The notes: generated by a model from the letters alone, not told the origin. DNA of 45,023 bases from Clostridia bacterium (GCA_017452785.1 JAFTLT010000002.1:1-45023); one strand, 5' to 3'. Positions 32,908 to 43,047 are shown, counted from the first letter of the stretch. A program made the numbers and translations.

Positions 32908-35900
32908 TGTCTTCACCTCCCATTAATTGTCTTATACAGTCATCGTGACTCATCTTTTGGGCATAGCGCACTGTAGGCTTATCCTTAAGGCAGACATCCT
33001 TATAGTCGCACCAGGCACAGGTTTCACCGTGACCGGGACCGTAAATCGGTCTCGCAGGAACTATTCCGTCATGCAGGCTGTTGCCCATATCCTCAATTAT
33101 GCCGTCCATCATTTCCCCAAGCCTTTCGAGCTGCTTAAGGGTTATGAAATTGCCTTTGACGGCACCGGTTTTGCTGTCAAATTTCACGGGAATAAAAATC
33201 GACCTTTTGCTTTTATCCATAGCCGAGGCACTGTCACCGTCAAGCACAAGCATACCACTCATTTTGCCCGTCATCATACGCTTTTTCTCTCTTATTTCCT
33301 CACTGTCATCTCTTTCCACATTGCAGGCAGAGAGCCTTGCAGGAAAATATAATATGCCTGAGGGGGTAATGCTTTCATAAAATTCAGTGCCGCCACGCCA
33401 TATGCTCACAAGATAAAGAAGCATCTGCATATTTATGCCGTAAAACACATCGCTTAAATTAAACTCCTTTATGCCTGTTTTATAGTCAACTATCCTTATA
33501 TATCGCTTGCCGTCAAGGTCCATTTTATCCACACGGTCAATTTTGCCTATAAGCTCCACACTGCCCTGTTTAAGCGGTACCTTAAAGGGCTTGACCTGCT
33601 CATCTCTGCCTATGGTCAGCTCAAAATCGCAAGGCTCAAAGTCACTGTCACCGAATTCGGCAATGAGCCTGTCAAAAAGGTGCCTTAATATCTTATACAT
33701 TCTGCCGTAAAGATAGTTGAAGCGAAGGCTCATATTTTCACTTTCAGCCATATAAAGGCGCATATACTGCCCTAAATGGTGTCTGATTTCACTGTCAATT
33801 TCTTCTGCTGTCATATTAAGGAAATCCTTGCCCTTATGGTCTTTCAGCAGCATTTCCAGCACATAATGCACCACATTGCCGCCCATGGCAGCATCTAACT
33901 TTGCCTTAGGTCTTGTTTTTGCTTTCACACCGTATCGGCAGAAGTACATAAAAGGACATTTTGAATAGACCTCAAGCTGAGAGGCAGAAAAATACATCCT
34001 TTCACCAAAGAGTTTTTTTGATACCTCTTTATCCTTGAATGCGAAATCTTCTTCGGCTGTTGCCCTCATAACGGCAGCCAGTCTGTCTTTATATGCTTCG
34101 TTTTCACTGAAATAAGCACGAAGGCTCTCAAAGCCGTCACCGCCGTTTCGCCACAGCTTTGCCATAAGCTCAAAGGCAGACTGCTCACTTTCAATAAGGT
34201 CTGTAAGCTCCTGAGTGAGAACATTAATCTTTTTGCACTCAGGGAAAAGCTCTCTGACAGACTGCACACATTCACTTTCTGTCAGCTTCTGAGAAACACC
34301 CGAAGAGGTGCTGTAAGAAAGGCAGACACGCTCTGTGGCACCCGATAATGCACTGTAGCAGACAAATCTTTCACTAAGAGTCAGCTCTTTTATATCCTCA
34401 CCTATTTCGAGGTCAGCTTCAAGCAGCTTTTTCTTTTCAAATGAGGAAAACAAGCTGTCGCTCTTTTGTTCAAGTGGAAAAACACCGCTGTTCATACCCA
34501 CGGCAAACAGAGCCTTGACAGACTTAGTGAGTATTCTGTCGGCACTGCAGACACAGACCTCATCATAGCCGTCAGGGAGCTTACCTAAGGACTTGCCCGA
34601 TATAACAAGCTCAAAAAGCTCTGCAAAACGCTTTGGTGTAACATTTCTCACCGAAATTGCCTCAGCCATTTCCGATAAGGTCAGCATGAGAATATCCCAC
34701 ACCTGCTCCTGCTCTGCAGCAAGGTCACTGAAGCCTTTTTCCTGCAAAGAAAGTGCATAGGCCTTAAGAGCCTCATCCACCGCATTTTCTCTTAAATAAA
34801 GATAGATAAGCTCTGCCGCTTTTTTACCCGATACATCGGTGAATTTTTCTCTTAACGAAACCAGAGGCTCTGTAATTTTCTTTCTTGTTCCGTTTATTTT
34901 TTCGAGCCTTGCCTTCTCTTTTTCTCCGAAATAATCAGAGAAGCCCTCAGGGTTGCCCGTAAAGTCGCTGAGCCATTTTTTACCCGTTATATCCCAAGTG
35001 AAAGCATAGTTTTCAATTTCTGATATTTCCTCCTGCTCAAGGGTACAAAGCCCCGTCTTAATGAGCCTGAAAATATAATCGGAATTAAAGCCCTCACTCA
35101 TAATCATTAAAAGATTTCTGACATAGCAGATAAGGGGCTGATTTTTAACGGGCTGGCGTCTGTCTTCAAAAAGAGGAAGACCGTATTTTTTAAGGGAAGC
35201 CTTCATTCCCTTTTCATATTTTTCATCGCTTCTGAAAACCACTGCAATATCTCTGCAGCGATATTTTCCCTCTCTTATAAGAGCCTTGATGCACCTTGCC
35301 ACCGCATCACATTCGCTTTCGGCAGTGTCGGCCTCAATTATGCTCACCTTATCGGTGGGCTTATCATAAACCTCAAAGTCGGTTTTATAAAGGTTCCTTT
35401 CAAGGTGCAGCATTTCCTCTGAAAAGCAGTCAGCTTCTCTCTCACAGGTGATAACCTGACCCGTACCCACACCCTGATTGCCCGCAATGAGCCTCAGCTT
35501 TCTTGCAGTCTTGTTTATATAAGCAAAGGCACTCAGGTCATTTATGCTGTTTAAATCTTCACAGCACAGTGTTATATAGACATTCTTTGCCTTTCTCAGC
35601 ATCAGCTCAATGAGCTTATATTCAGGGTGAGTGAAGCTCTTAAAGCCGTCTATAACAATAGTTTTGCCCTCAAAAAATGAGGTAGGGGCAAGAATTTCAT
35701 ATACCTTCTCAAGCATATCACCGTCGTCAAAATGGCTCTGTGACAGCACTGCCTCATAGGTACGGTAAATAAGAGCAGTTTCCGTCAACTTGCTTTTGAG
35801 CACTCTGTCAGTGATTTTTTCTGCACTTTCCTCAAGCATATCCGCTGTGATGCCGCTGTTTTTCATTTTGTCAATTTCACTAAGCAGCTTTGTCACAAGT

Positions 35901-36241
35901 GCAATTTCGTTTTTCTGCTTTGCAAAAACCGTCAGCTTATCCTTAAGTGCTTCAACGGCATTTGACATAAATATCTCACGCATGCCGCCTGCAGCAATGC
36001 TCTTTTTAATTCCGCCGTAGGTGCTCACGGCAACGTGGCAAAGTCTCGAAAAAGACAGCACCTCTATTTCACAAGCTGTCTTCGGCCCTAAGAGTGAAAG
36101 CAAGCCCTTATCCGTGTCAAAGGTGAACTGCTTGGGCACAATAATCATTGCACCCTCACCTTTTTGGGCGCACTCACCCAGCACCTTATGGGCTGTTTTT
36201 GTCTTGCCGCTGTTTTTCACACCGATAATAAAATTAAGCAT
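32876..36241 (-). CDS. addB: AddAB helicase-nuclease, subunit AddB
   Basis: 1121 aa. The N-terminal Walker A is GVKNSGKT (7-14). The C-terminal nuclease domain has RIVDYKTG, and the iron-sulphur cluster cysteines are seen in SKCPFMYFCRYG and CAWCDYKDVC near the C-terminus. AddB carries one nuclease strand activity and Chi recognition. First gene of the addBA operon; AGGAGG lies 5 bp before the ATG, and a promoter is present. Confidence 0.96.
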   Translation of the reverse strand: MLNFIIGVKNSGKTKTAHKVLGECAQKGEGAMIIVPKQFTFDTDKGLLSLLGPKTACEIEVLSFSRLCHVAVSTYGGIKKSIAAGGMREIFMSNAVEALKDKLTVFAKQKNEIALVTKLLSEIDKMKNSGITADMLEESAEKITDRVLKSKLTETALIYRTYEAVLSQSHFDDGDMLEKVYEILAPTSFFEGKTIVIDGFKSFTHPEYKLIELMLRKAKNVYITLCCEDLNSINDLSAFAYINKTARKLRLIAGNQGVGTGQVITCEREADCFSEEMLHLERNLYKTDFEVYDKPTDKVSIIEADTAESECDAVARCIKALIREGKYRCRDIAVVFRSDEKYEKGMKASLKKYGLPLFEDRRQPVKNQPLICYVRNLLMIMSEGFNSDYIFRLIKTGLCTLEQEEISEIENYAFTWDITGKKWLSDFTGNPEGFSDYFGEKEKARLEKINGTRKKITEPLVSLREKFTDVSGKKAAELIYLYLRENAVDEALKAYALSLQEKGFSDLAAEQEQVWDILMLTLSEMAEAISVRNVTPKRFAELFELVISGKSLGKLPDGYDEVCVCSADRILTKSVKALFAVGMNSGVFPLEQKSDSLFSSFEKKKLLEADLEIGEDIKELTLSERFVCYSALSGATERVCLSYSTSSGVSQKLTESECVQSVRELFPECKKINVLTQELTDLIESEQSAFELMAKLWRNGGDGFESLRAYFSENEAYKDRLAAVMRATAEEDFAFKDKEVSKKLFGERMYFSASQLEVYSKCPFMYFCRYGVKAKTRPKAKLDAAMGGNVVHYVLEMLLKDHKGKDFLNMTAEEIDSEIRHHLGQYMRLYMAESENMSLRFNYLYGRMYKILRHLFDRLIAEFGDSDFEPCDFELTIGRDEQVKPFKVPLKQGSVELIGKIDRVDKMDLDGKRYIRIVDYKTGIKEFNLSDVFYGINMQMLLYLVSIWRGGTEFYESITPSGILYFPARLSACNVERDDSEEIREKKRMMTGKMSGMLVLDGDSASAMDKSKRSIFIPVKFDSKTGAVKGNFITLKQLERLGEMMDGIIEDMGNSLHDGIVPARPIYGPGHGETCAWCDYKDVCLKDKPTVRYAQKMSHDDCIRQLMGGEDSVEKVDTTAE

Positions 36242-36271
36242 AGCCGCCTCCTGTAATGATTATCTGCCGTT

Positions 36272-36300
36272 ATTATAACTGACTTTCAGCATTTTTTCAA
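36272..36300 (-). promoter_or_regulatory. promoter of addBA
   Basis: TTGAAA (36295-36300), 17-bp spacer and TATAAT (36272-36277). Its -35 lies 9 bp from the -35 of the divergent phosphatase promoter, so the two may share regulation. Confidence 0.75.
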
Positions 36301-36309
36301 TTATAATGA

Positions 36310-36338
36310 TTGAATTTCCTTTATATTTAATATATAAT
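36310..36338 (+). promoter_or_regulatory. promoter of the phosphatase-ymdB-recG-luxS gene run
   Basis: TTGAAT (36310-36315), a 17-bp spacer and TATAAT (36333-36338). Confidence 0.7.
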
Positions 36339-36388
36339 ATAAAGTTGACAGACAATATTGGTACTTTGCAAGGAGGTTTTTTATAAAA

Positions 36389-37096
36389 ATGAAAACTTAC
36401 CGTATACATTTAATCCGTCACGGATTTACAAAAGATAACCTTGAGGGTGTTTATTGCGGCATCACAGACACTCCCCTTTGTCAGGAGGGTAAGGAGCAGC
36501 TTATAAAAATGAATGAGGAATGCACCTATCCCGGTGCACAGTTTGTTTTTTCTTCACCCCTTAAAAGATGCCTTGAAACAGCTGAAATAATATATCCTGC
36601 ACTCAAGCCCGTAGTTATTGAAGGTCTCACTGAATATAACTTCGGCGAATTTGAGGGCAAAACGGCAGAGGAGCTGCAGAAAAAGCAGCCTAACTTTGAG
36701 CCGTGGCTCAAGGGTGAGCCCGGTGTCAGACCTCCCTTTGGTGAGAGCAATGAGGACTTTGTCAAAAGAGTATGCAGCACCTTCAGCAAAATAGTTGACG
36801 GCGTTATCAAAACAGGCACAGAGGATCTTGTTATCGTCACTCACGGCGGTGTTATTTCCACCATACTCTCAAACTTCGGTCTGCCCGAAGCCTCAGTGAG
36901 CGATTGGCTCACACCTCCCGGCTGTGGCTACACTCTCAGAGTCAGCCATTTTCTCTGGATGCAGGGACAAAAGATTGAGGTTATCAAGGAAATTCCCGAA
37001 ATAATGGGCGAAGATGCCTCAGGCAATTACTATGACGGCTGGGACTATTACCCTGACGATGACGATTTTGATGTCAGCGAATATTTATACGATTAA
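36389..37096 (+). CDS. histidine phosphatase family protein
   Basis: 235 aa with the phosphoglycerate-mutase-like fold. The catalytic RHG is at 10-12 (His11), the second arginine region is SSPLKRCLETA, the acidic EYNFGEFEG follows, and the second catalytic His is in THGG. It could act as CobC-type alpha-ribazole phosphatase, phosphoserine phosphatase or a broad phosphatase; no cobalamin genes are nearby, so none is favoured. An unusual acidic tail (PDDDDFDVSEYLYD) follows the fold. Strong AAGGAGG before the ATG. First gene of a closely spaced plus-strand run. Confidence 0.88.
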   Translation: MKTYRIHLIRHGFTKDNLEGVYCGITDTPLCQEGKEQLIKMNEECTYPGAQFVFSSPLKRCLETAEIIYPALKPVVIEGLTEYNFGEFEGKTAEELQKKQPNFEPWLKGEPGVRPPFGESNEDFVKRVCSTFSKIVDGVIKTGTEDLVIVTHGGVISTILSNFGLPEASVSDWLTPPGCGYTLRVSHFLWMQGQKIEVIKEIPEIMGEDASGNYYDGWDYYPDDDDFDVSEYLYD

Positions 37097-37113
37097 CAGA
37101 AAAGAGAAATGAA

Positions 37114-37887
37114 ATGAACATACTTGTTTTAGGCGACGTTGTCAGCGATTCAGGCTGTGAATTTATAAGAAAAAAGCTGCCTGCATTCAAAAAGCTCAAG
37201 GCAATTGACTTCACTGTTGCAAACGGTGAAAACTCATCGGCAGGCAACGGCATTACACCTTTTTCCGCTGAGCACCTTTTCACAAGCGGAGTTGACTTTA
37301 TAACCACGGGCAACCATGTTTACAGACGAAAGGAAATATTCGATTTCCTCGATGACAACGAAAACATCATAAGACCCTATAACTACAATGCCTCAAATCC
37401 CGGCAGGGGGTACGCAGTAGTAGACACAGGCTTTTATAAAATAGGCATAATTAACCTTATGGGCACTATGTTTATGGAAGCTCTTGAAAATCCCTTCACT
37501 GCTGCCGACAGAGCAATAAAGGAGTTAGAAAAGGAAACTGACATCATCCTTGTTGATTTCCACGCTGAGGCAACCTCAGAAAAGCAGGCACTTGCCTATT
37601 ATCTCGACGGCAGAGTCAGTGCATTTTTCGGCACTCACACTCATGTGCTGACAAATGATGACAGAGTGCTCAGCGGCGGCACAGGCTATATAAGTGACGC
37701 AGGCATGTGCGGTGTCATTGACAGTGTGCTCGGCGTTGAAAAGGAAATTGTCATAAACAAATTCAGAAACAATATGCCTGTCCGCTTTGACCACGCAAGG
37801 GGCAAATGTATGATTAACGGCTGTATTTTTACAATAGACGAAAAAACCGGCAAATGCACCAATACAGAAGCGGTGCGGTTTGAATAG
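37114..37887 (+). CDS. ymdB: YmdB-type metallophosphoesterase (2',3'-cyclic nucleotide phosphodiesterase)
   Basis: 257 aa, the usual TIGR00282 length. Metal-binding motifs are LGDVV, NGENSSAGNGI, TTGNHVY, DFHAEATSEK and GTHTHVLTND. In B. subtilis YmdB hydrolyses 2',3'-cyclic nucleotides and affects biofilm and nanotube decisions. A dimetal cytosolic enzyme. It lies 17 bp after the phosphatase gene. Confidence 0.93.
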   Translation: MNILVLGDVVSDSGCEFIRKKLPAFKKLKAIDFTVANGENSSAGNGITPFSAEHLFTSGVDFITTGNHVYRRKEIFDFLDDNENIIRPYNYNASNPGRGYAVVDTGFYKIGIINLMGTMFMEALENPFTAADRAIKELEKETDIILVDFHAEATSEKQALAYYLDGRVSAFFGTHTHVLTNDDRVLSGGTGYISDAGMCGVIDSVLGVEKEIVINKFRNNMPVRFDHARGKCMINGCIFTIDEKTGKCTNTEAVRFE

Positions 37888-37898
37888 GAGACAGATAT

Positions 37899-39431
37899 AT
37901 GAAAAAGCTTATATGTCTATTAATTTGTCTTTCACTTCTGGTGGGCATTTTTTCTTCCTGCGGTGACAATGACGATATTACGGACCCTGCCGATGTGGCG
38001 AGTGAAGAGACCACTACGACTCAGGCTCTGCCTGAAAGAAAAATCGTTCTGGGCTACTATAAGGGCAAATCACTTAACCCTTTTAAAACAGACAGCCCCA
38101 CTAATAAAAGCCTTATGACACTTGTTTACGATTCACTCTTTCTTCCCGGTGAAAATTACACCGCAGAGCCCCTTATTGCCATATCCTTCACAAACAATGA
38201 AAAGATGCTCACGGTTACTCTTGACAGTGAAGCTATGTTTTCAGACGGCAGCTATATAACGCCCCATGATGTTGTCTATTCCTTCAACAGTGCAAAAGAC
38301 AGTGTTCACTACAGCAGCAGACTGCAGAATTTTTCCTCTGCTTCGGCAGGCGTTGACAGCGTGACCTTCACTCTTGTTACACCCGATATTTTTGCCGAAA
38401 ACTGCCTTACCTTCCCCATTGTCAAAGAGGGCACTGCAGATAATGCCATTCCTACAGGCAGCGGCAGATACACCATGGTGAAAAAGAAGGGTAGCTATAC
38501 CCTCATTGCAAACGAAAACAGTGTCAGACAAGAGGAGATGTCCACTGCCTCAGTTTCACTCGTACCCATAACCTCAGATAAGGGTGAGCTCTATCTTTTG
38601 CAGACAGGTGACCTGACTTATTTCTTTGACGATTTAAGTGACGGCGAATACACAAAGATAAGAGCAAACACAGTGAGAGTTTCACTTAACAATATGGTTT
38701 ATCTCGGAATTAACTGTAAAACCAAGGCACTGAAAAACAAAGACGTAAAAGAGGCTATTTGCTACATTCTCGGCAAAAGCTCACTTTGCGATTCTGCTTA
38801 CAGCGGCATTGCCACGGCAAGCGATATTCCCTTTAACCCCTCATGGCAGGCTGTTTCTGCCATAAAGGCAAGCACATATGAAACAAGCCCTTTAAAGGCT
38901 GAGGAGCTTTTAGAGAGTGCAGGCTATAAATACGAATACAGCACCAATAAATATCGCTCAAAGGGCTTCGAGTTTCTGACCCTTCGACTTATAGTCAACA
39001 GTGAAAGTGCACCAAAGCTGAAGTGCGCCGAGGCTATAACAAAATCCTTAAGGGCAATAGGTGTTGACATAAGACTGCAAAAGCTCACCTATGAAGAGTA
39101 TATCTCAGCTCTGCAAAAGGGCGAATATGACCTTTATATAGGTGAAGTAAAGCTCACACCCGATATGAGCCTGACGCCCTTTTTCAGCGAAAAAGGCAGT
39201 GTAAATTACGGCATTGACACATCCTCAGCTACAGCTAAGGCATATTACGATTTCCTTGGCGGCAAAATAGATATTTCCACCTTCATTCAGGTTTTCTCAC
39301 TTGAAAAACCCTTTATTCCTCTGCTTTTCAGAGAGGGCATTGCTTATTACTCAAGAGAGCTGACCTATGAAGACACCATAAACGAATATGAACCCTTCCG
39401 CAATATTTATTCATGGAGTGTAATAAATTGA
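37899..39431 (+). CDS. oligopeptide-type ABC transporter substrate-binding lipoprotein
   Basis: 510 aa, SBP_bac_5 family. A signal sequence with a lipobox ending FSSC (Cys near residue 24) anchors it to the membrane. A Ser/Thr/Asp-rich linker precedes the two-lobed binding domain, which includes SDGSYITPHDVVYSF, the family signature for loading peptides or related ligands. No permease or ATPase genes adjoin it, so it must share a transporter elsewhere or act as a sensor. Its stop overlaps the recG start as TTGA. AGGAGACAGATAT precedes the ATG. Confidence 0.88.
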   Translation: MKKLICLLICLSLLVGIFSSCGDNDDITDPADVASEETTTTQALPERKIVLGYYKGKSLNPFKTDSPTNKSLMTLVYDSLFLPGENYTAEPLIAISFTNNEKMLTVTLDSEAMFSDGSYITPHDVVYSFNSAKDSVHYSSRLQNFSSASAGVDSVTFTLVTPDIFAENCLTFPIVKEGTADNAIPTGSGRYTMVKKKGSYTLIANENSVRQEEMSTASVSLVPITSDKGELYLLQTGDLTYFFDDLSDGEYTKIRANTVRVSLNNMVYLGINCKTKALKNKDVKEAICYILGKSSLCDSAYSGIATASDIPFNPSWQAVSAIKASTYETSPLKAEELLESAGYKYEYSTNKYRSKGFEFLTLRLIVNSESAPKLKCAEAITKSLRAIGVDIRLQKLTYEEYISALQKGEYDLYIGEVKLTPDMSLTPFFSEKGSVNYGIDTSSATAKAYYDFLGGKIDISTFIQVFSLEKPFIPLLFREGIAYYSRELTYEDTINEYEPFRNIYSWSVIN

Positions 39432-41473
39432 AAAACTACCCGGTACCTCTGAAATATATAAAAGGCGTTGGCGAAAAAAGAGAGCAGCTGCTTAAAAAGC
39501 TGGGCATCAGCTCTCTTTATGATCTCGTTCATTTTTATCCGAGAACCTACCTTGATTTTTCTTCTCTGACTGATATTGTTTCTATTGTACCGGGCACAGT
39601 CTGTGCCTTCAGTGCAGTTGTGGGCTACGACCCTATCGAGCATAAAATCAGAAAAGGTATGACTCTTTATAAAACAATTGCCACTGACGGCATTGCAGGG
39701 GTACATATAACTATTTTTAACAGTAAATATCTTGCTGACAGCTTAAAGCAGGGTCAGGAATATATTTTTTACGGCAAGGTCACAGCCCAGAACGGCTCAC
39801 TTGAAATGGCAAACCCCATAATTGAAGCTGCCGACAGCGAATGCGGCATGAGAGCTGTCTATCCTTTAACGGCAGGCCTTACCTCAAAGATACTCTCAAA
39901 AATCATAGGCAACGCACTTACGGCTTATTTTGAAGAAAATGCACCTGTAGCCGTGCCCGACAGTGTTCGTTCACGCTATAATCTTGCTCACGAGCAGTTT
40001 GCCCTCAGAACCGTTCACTCACCAAAAAATCAGGGCGACCTTGCAGTGGCAAAAAGAAGCCTTATTTTTGAAGAACTTCTCACCTTGCAGGTGGGAATGA
40101 GACGCCTTAAAAACCACACACGTGGCAAAGCGAGCCTTACTATAGCAGAGGATTTCAGCGGTGAATTTATATCCTCACTCCCCTTCACACTGACAAATGC
40201 TCAGTCAAGAGTTATTGCCGAGTGCATACGGGATATGCAGGGTGAAAGGCCTATGAACAGACTCGTTCAGGGTGACGTCGGCAGCGGCAAAACCGTTGTT
40301 GCCGCCGCACTGATTTACACTGCCGCTAAAAACGGAATGCAGAGCGCACTTATGGCTCCCACGGAAATTCTTGCCCGTCAGCACTACGAAACCCTTAAAA
40401 AGCTATGTCAGGGCTCAGGGATAAGCATAGAGCTTCTCACAGGCTCACTGACACCAAAAGCAAAAAAAGAAGTCAAGGAGCGTCTCTCAAGCGGCGCCTC
40501 ACACCTTGCCGTGGGCACCCACGCCCTTTTGACAGAGGATACACAGTTTAACAATCTGGGGCTTATTGTCACTGACGAGCAGCACCGCTTCGGTGTCAAT
40601 CAGCGTGGTACCTTATCCTCTAAAGGCAATAACCCTCACACCCTTGTTATGAGTGCAACTCCTATCCCACGCACTCTTTCGCTTATCATTTACGGCGACC
40701 TTGACATCAGCATAATTGACGAGCTGCCAAAGGGCAGACAAAAAATTTCCACATATGCTGTTGACACATCCTACAGAAAAAGAATTTACGCCTTTATAAA
40801 AAAGCATCTTGATATGGGGCTTCAGGCTTATATAGTCTGTCCCGCTGTTGAGGAAGGCGAAAACGGTCTTGCTTCCGCTACAGAGTACGCCGAAGAACTG
40901 AGCAAAAAAGAGTTTAGCAGCTATAAGGTGGGTCTGCTTCACGGCAAAATGAAAGCAAAAGAAAAAGACGAGGTTATGTCCCGCTTTTCCTCAGGCGAAA
41001 TTCAGCTTCTTGTTTCAACAACTGTTGTTGAGGTTGGTGTTGACGTGCCTAACGCTGCAGTTATGGTTATCGAAAATGCCGAGAGCTTCGGTCTGTCACA
41101 GCTTCACCAGCTCAGGGGCAGAGTGGGCAGAGGCACTGTGAAATCCTATTGCGTACTCATAAGTGACAATATGAGTGAAGGTGTCAGAAGCAGGCTTGAC
41201 ATTATGTGCAAAACCAATGACGGCTTTGCCATTGCCGATAAAGACCTTGAGCTCAGAGGTCCCGGTGACTTTTTCGGTGAGCGTCAGCACGGTCTGCCTG
41301 AGCTTAACATTGCCTCACTGACAGAAAATATGGATATAGTGCGTGAAACGGCTGAGGCATCCGAGGCAATACTTAAGGATGACCCTCTGTTAAAAAAGCA
41401 GGAAAATCTCGGTCTTCGCTTAGCGGTGAGAAGACTCTTTTATGATAAAAATAAGCATATCAGCTTTAACTGA
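39428..41473 (+). CDS. recG: ATP-dependent DNA helicase RecG (TTG start)
   Basis: 681 aa. An N-terminal wedge (OB-fold) domain is followed by the SF2 core: Walker A GDVGSGKT, DEQHRFGV, the SATPIPRT motif and LRGRVGRG. It remodels stalled forks and Holliday junctions. The TTG at 39428 overlaps the preceding stop in the sequence TTGA and lies 9 bp after GGAG; the ATG at 39413 lacks any ribosome binding site. This implies translational coupling to the lipoprotein gene. Confidence 0.95.
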   Translation: MKNYPVPLKYIKGVGEKREQLLKKLGISSLYDLVHFYPRTYLDFSSLTDIVSIVPGTVCAFSAVVGYDPIEHKIRKGMTLYKTIATDGIAGVHITIFNSKYLADSLKQGQEYIFYGKVTAQNGSLEMANPIIEAADSECGMRAVYPLTAGLTSKILSKIIGNALTAYFEENAPVAVPDSVRSRYNLAHEQFALRTVHSPKNQGDLAVAKRSLIFEELLTLQVGMRRLKNHTRGKASLTIAEDFSGEFISSLPFTLTNAQSRVIAECIRDMQGERPMNRLVQGDVGSGKTVVAAALIYTAAKNGMQSALMAPTEILARQHYETLKKLCQGSGISIELLTGSLTPKAKKEVKERLSSGASHLAVGTHALLTEDTQFNNLGLIVTDEQHRFGVNQRGTLSSKGNNPHTLVMSATPIPRTLSLIIYGDLDISIIDELPKGRQKISTYAVDTSYRKRIYAFIKKHLDMGLQAYIVCPAVEEGENGLASATEYAEELSKKEFSSYKVGLLHGKMKAKEKDEVMSRFSSGEIQLLVSTTVVEVGVDVPNAAVMVIENAESFGLSQLHQLRGRVGRGTVKSYCVLISDNMSEGVRSRLDIMCKTNDGFAIADKDLELRGPGDFFGERQHGLPELNIASLTENMDIVRETAEASEAILKDDPLLKKQENLGLRLAVRRLFYDKNKHISFN

Positions 41474-41487
41474 GAAAGGATATTATT

Positions 41488-41952
41488 ATGGAAAAAATTG
41501 CAAGCTTCACAATCGACCACACCATTCTGCCAAAGGGTATGTATCTTTCAAGAGTGGATGCCAACACCGTAACCTATGATATAAGAACAAGACGCCCCAA
41601 TGTTGAAGAGGTTATGGAAAACGACGCAATTCACACCCTTGAGCACCTTTTTGCCACCTACGTCAGAAACTCCGATGTGTCAGATAAAATAGTCTATTTC
41701 GGCCCTATGGGCTGCAGAACCGGCTTTTATTTCATCACTCTTGACACACTCTCGAAGGCAGACACAATTACTCTCACACAAAATGCTCTCAGGTTCTGCG
41801 CCGACTTTACAGGCGAGGTACCCGGTGTATCAGCAGCAGAATGCGGCAATTACCGTGACCACAACCTTGAGCTTGCAAAGGCAGAGGCTGCCGCAATGTG
41901 CAAGGTACTGGAAAGTTGGGGCGAAGAAAACCTCATTTATCCCACAAAATAA
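41488..41952 (+). CDS. luxS: S-ribosylhomocysteine lyase
   Basis: 154 aa, standard length. The metal ligands His49 and His53 (HTLEH) and Cys119 (AAECGNY) and the catalytic Cys76 (GPMGCRTGFY) and Glu52 are present. It splits S-ribosylhomocysteine into homocysteine and DPD, the AI-2 precursor, in the activated methyl cycle. It lies 14 bp after recG. No pfs/mtnN gene is seen in the window. Confidence 0.97.
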   Translation: MEKIASFTIDHTILPKGMYLSRVDANTVTYDIRTRRPNVEEVMENDAIHTLEHLFATYVRNSDVSDKIVYFGPMGCRTGFYFITLDTLSKADTITLTQNALRFCADFTGEVPGVSAAECGNYRDHNLELAKAEAAAMCKVLESWGEENLIYPTK

Positions 41953-41978
41953 AAAAATACATATAAGGAGACCTCACA

Positions 41979-42989
41979 ATGCTTACAAAAATCATCTCAC
42001 TTATTACCGCTCTTATCACAGTTATGTCAGCTCTGGGTGCATCACTCAGTGCCAAGTTAGAATTTGACGGCATAAACCTTTACAGACAAAATGTTGCCGC
42101 AATTGAGGCTTATGAAAACGACCTTGACACGGCTATCCCTCAGACTGCCGTATATAACCTGATTACGGATCACTATAATTCAGGCGGCAAAAAGGAAAAG
42201 AAGGTTCTGCTTCTTGGCTATGACGGCGGCAGAGCTGATGCTCTTATGCTCGGCAAAGAAAACGGTGCAGTCAAATATCTTCTTTCAAAGGGTGCTGAGG
42301 CATATATAGGCTATTGCGGAGCAGTCAACTATCCCAAAATCAACCGTCAGGCAACCTCAACTGCTCCCGGTTGGTGCTCAATTCTCACAGGTCAGTGGGG
42401 CAATGTCACAGGTGTTACCGATAACGCAGTGCCCAAGAGTAACGACCATCTGACACTGCTGACAACTCTCGTTGAAGACGGCATTGCAGACTCAACCGAG
42501 TTTTACACCTCATGGGACGGACACTTCATGGACGAGGACTCAACATATATTTATGAAAAGCAGTACTGCGAAGACAATAAGCTCCCCGTCGGCTTTAACT
42601 ATTGCGATGATGACAACGAAACATATAAAAAGGCTCTTAAGGAGATAAAGAGCAAAAACTGCGCTGATTTTATCTTCCCCATTTTTGAGGCAACAGACCA
42701 CGCAGGTCACGACACAGGCTTCTCACTTTATAATGAGGATTACACCAACGGCTTTGAAGAGCAGGATATTCTTGCAAAGAAGCTGCTTAACGCAGTGAGA
42801 AAAAGAGCAAACTATAAAAATGAAGACTGGCTCATCATCATCACAAGTGACCACGGCGGCTTCAACACAGGCCACGGCTTCATCACTCTGCAGGAAAGAA
42901 TGACCTTCATTGTCACCAATAAGGCTTTCACCGAAAAGCAGATTGCAGACGGCGTAGGTGAAGGCTCAATACTTGATATTATCAGATAA
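41979..42989 (+). CDS. secreted alkaline-phosphatase-superfamily hydrolase
   Basis: 336 aa. The signal peptide ends near ALGASLSA. The catalytic fold is that of type I phosphodiesterase/nucleotide pyrophosphatase: metal Asp82 in GYDGGRAD, the probable nucleophile Thr128 in TSTAPGW, the second metal site ATDHAGHD, then TSDHGG and TGHGF. It is likely to hydrolyse phosphodiesters or phosphomonoesters outside the cell; the substrate is unknown. AAGGAGACCTCACA precedes the ATG, 26 bp after luxS. Confidence 0.88.
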   Translation: MLTKIISLITALITVMSALGASLSAKLEFDGINLYRQNVAAIEAYENDLDTAIPQTAVYNLITDHYNSGGKKEKKVLLLGYDGGRADALMLGKENGAVKYLLSKGAEAYIGYCGAVNYPKINRQATSTAPGWCSILTGQWGNVTGVTDNAVPKSNDHLTLLTTLVEDGIADSTEFYTSWDGHFMDEDSTYIYEKQYCEDNKLPVGFNYCDDDNETYKKALKEIKSKNCADFIFPIFEATDHAGHDTGFSLYNEDYTNGFEEQDILAKKLLNAVRKRANYKNEDWLIIITSDHGGFNTGHGFITLQERMTFIVTNKAFTEKQIADGVGEGSILDIIR

Positions 42990-42996
42990 CCACAGA

Positions 42997-43021
42997 AGCA
43001 CAGGAGCTTATCCTGTGCTTT
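42997..43021 (+). terminator. hairpin between the hydrolase and peptidase genes
   Basis: AAGCACAGGA and TCCTGTGCTT form a perfect 10-bp stem with a GCTTA loop. Only a short T stretch follows (TTTAAC), so it probably attenuates rather than stops transcription. Confidence 0.5.
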
Positions 43022-43047
43022 AACACCGAGAGAAAGGAGGAAAGGCT

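Noticed and set aside
32927-33352. Long plus-strand open frame of 141 aa opposite addB
   Set aside because: It lies wholly antisense to a well-supported helicase-nuclease gene and has no ribosome binding site or recognisable domain.
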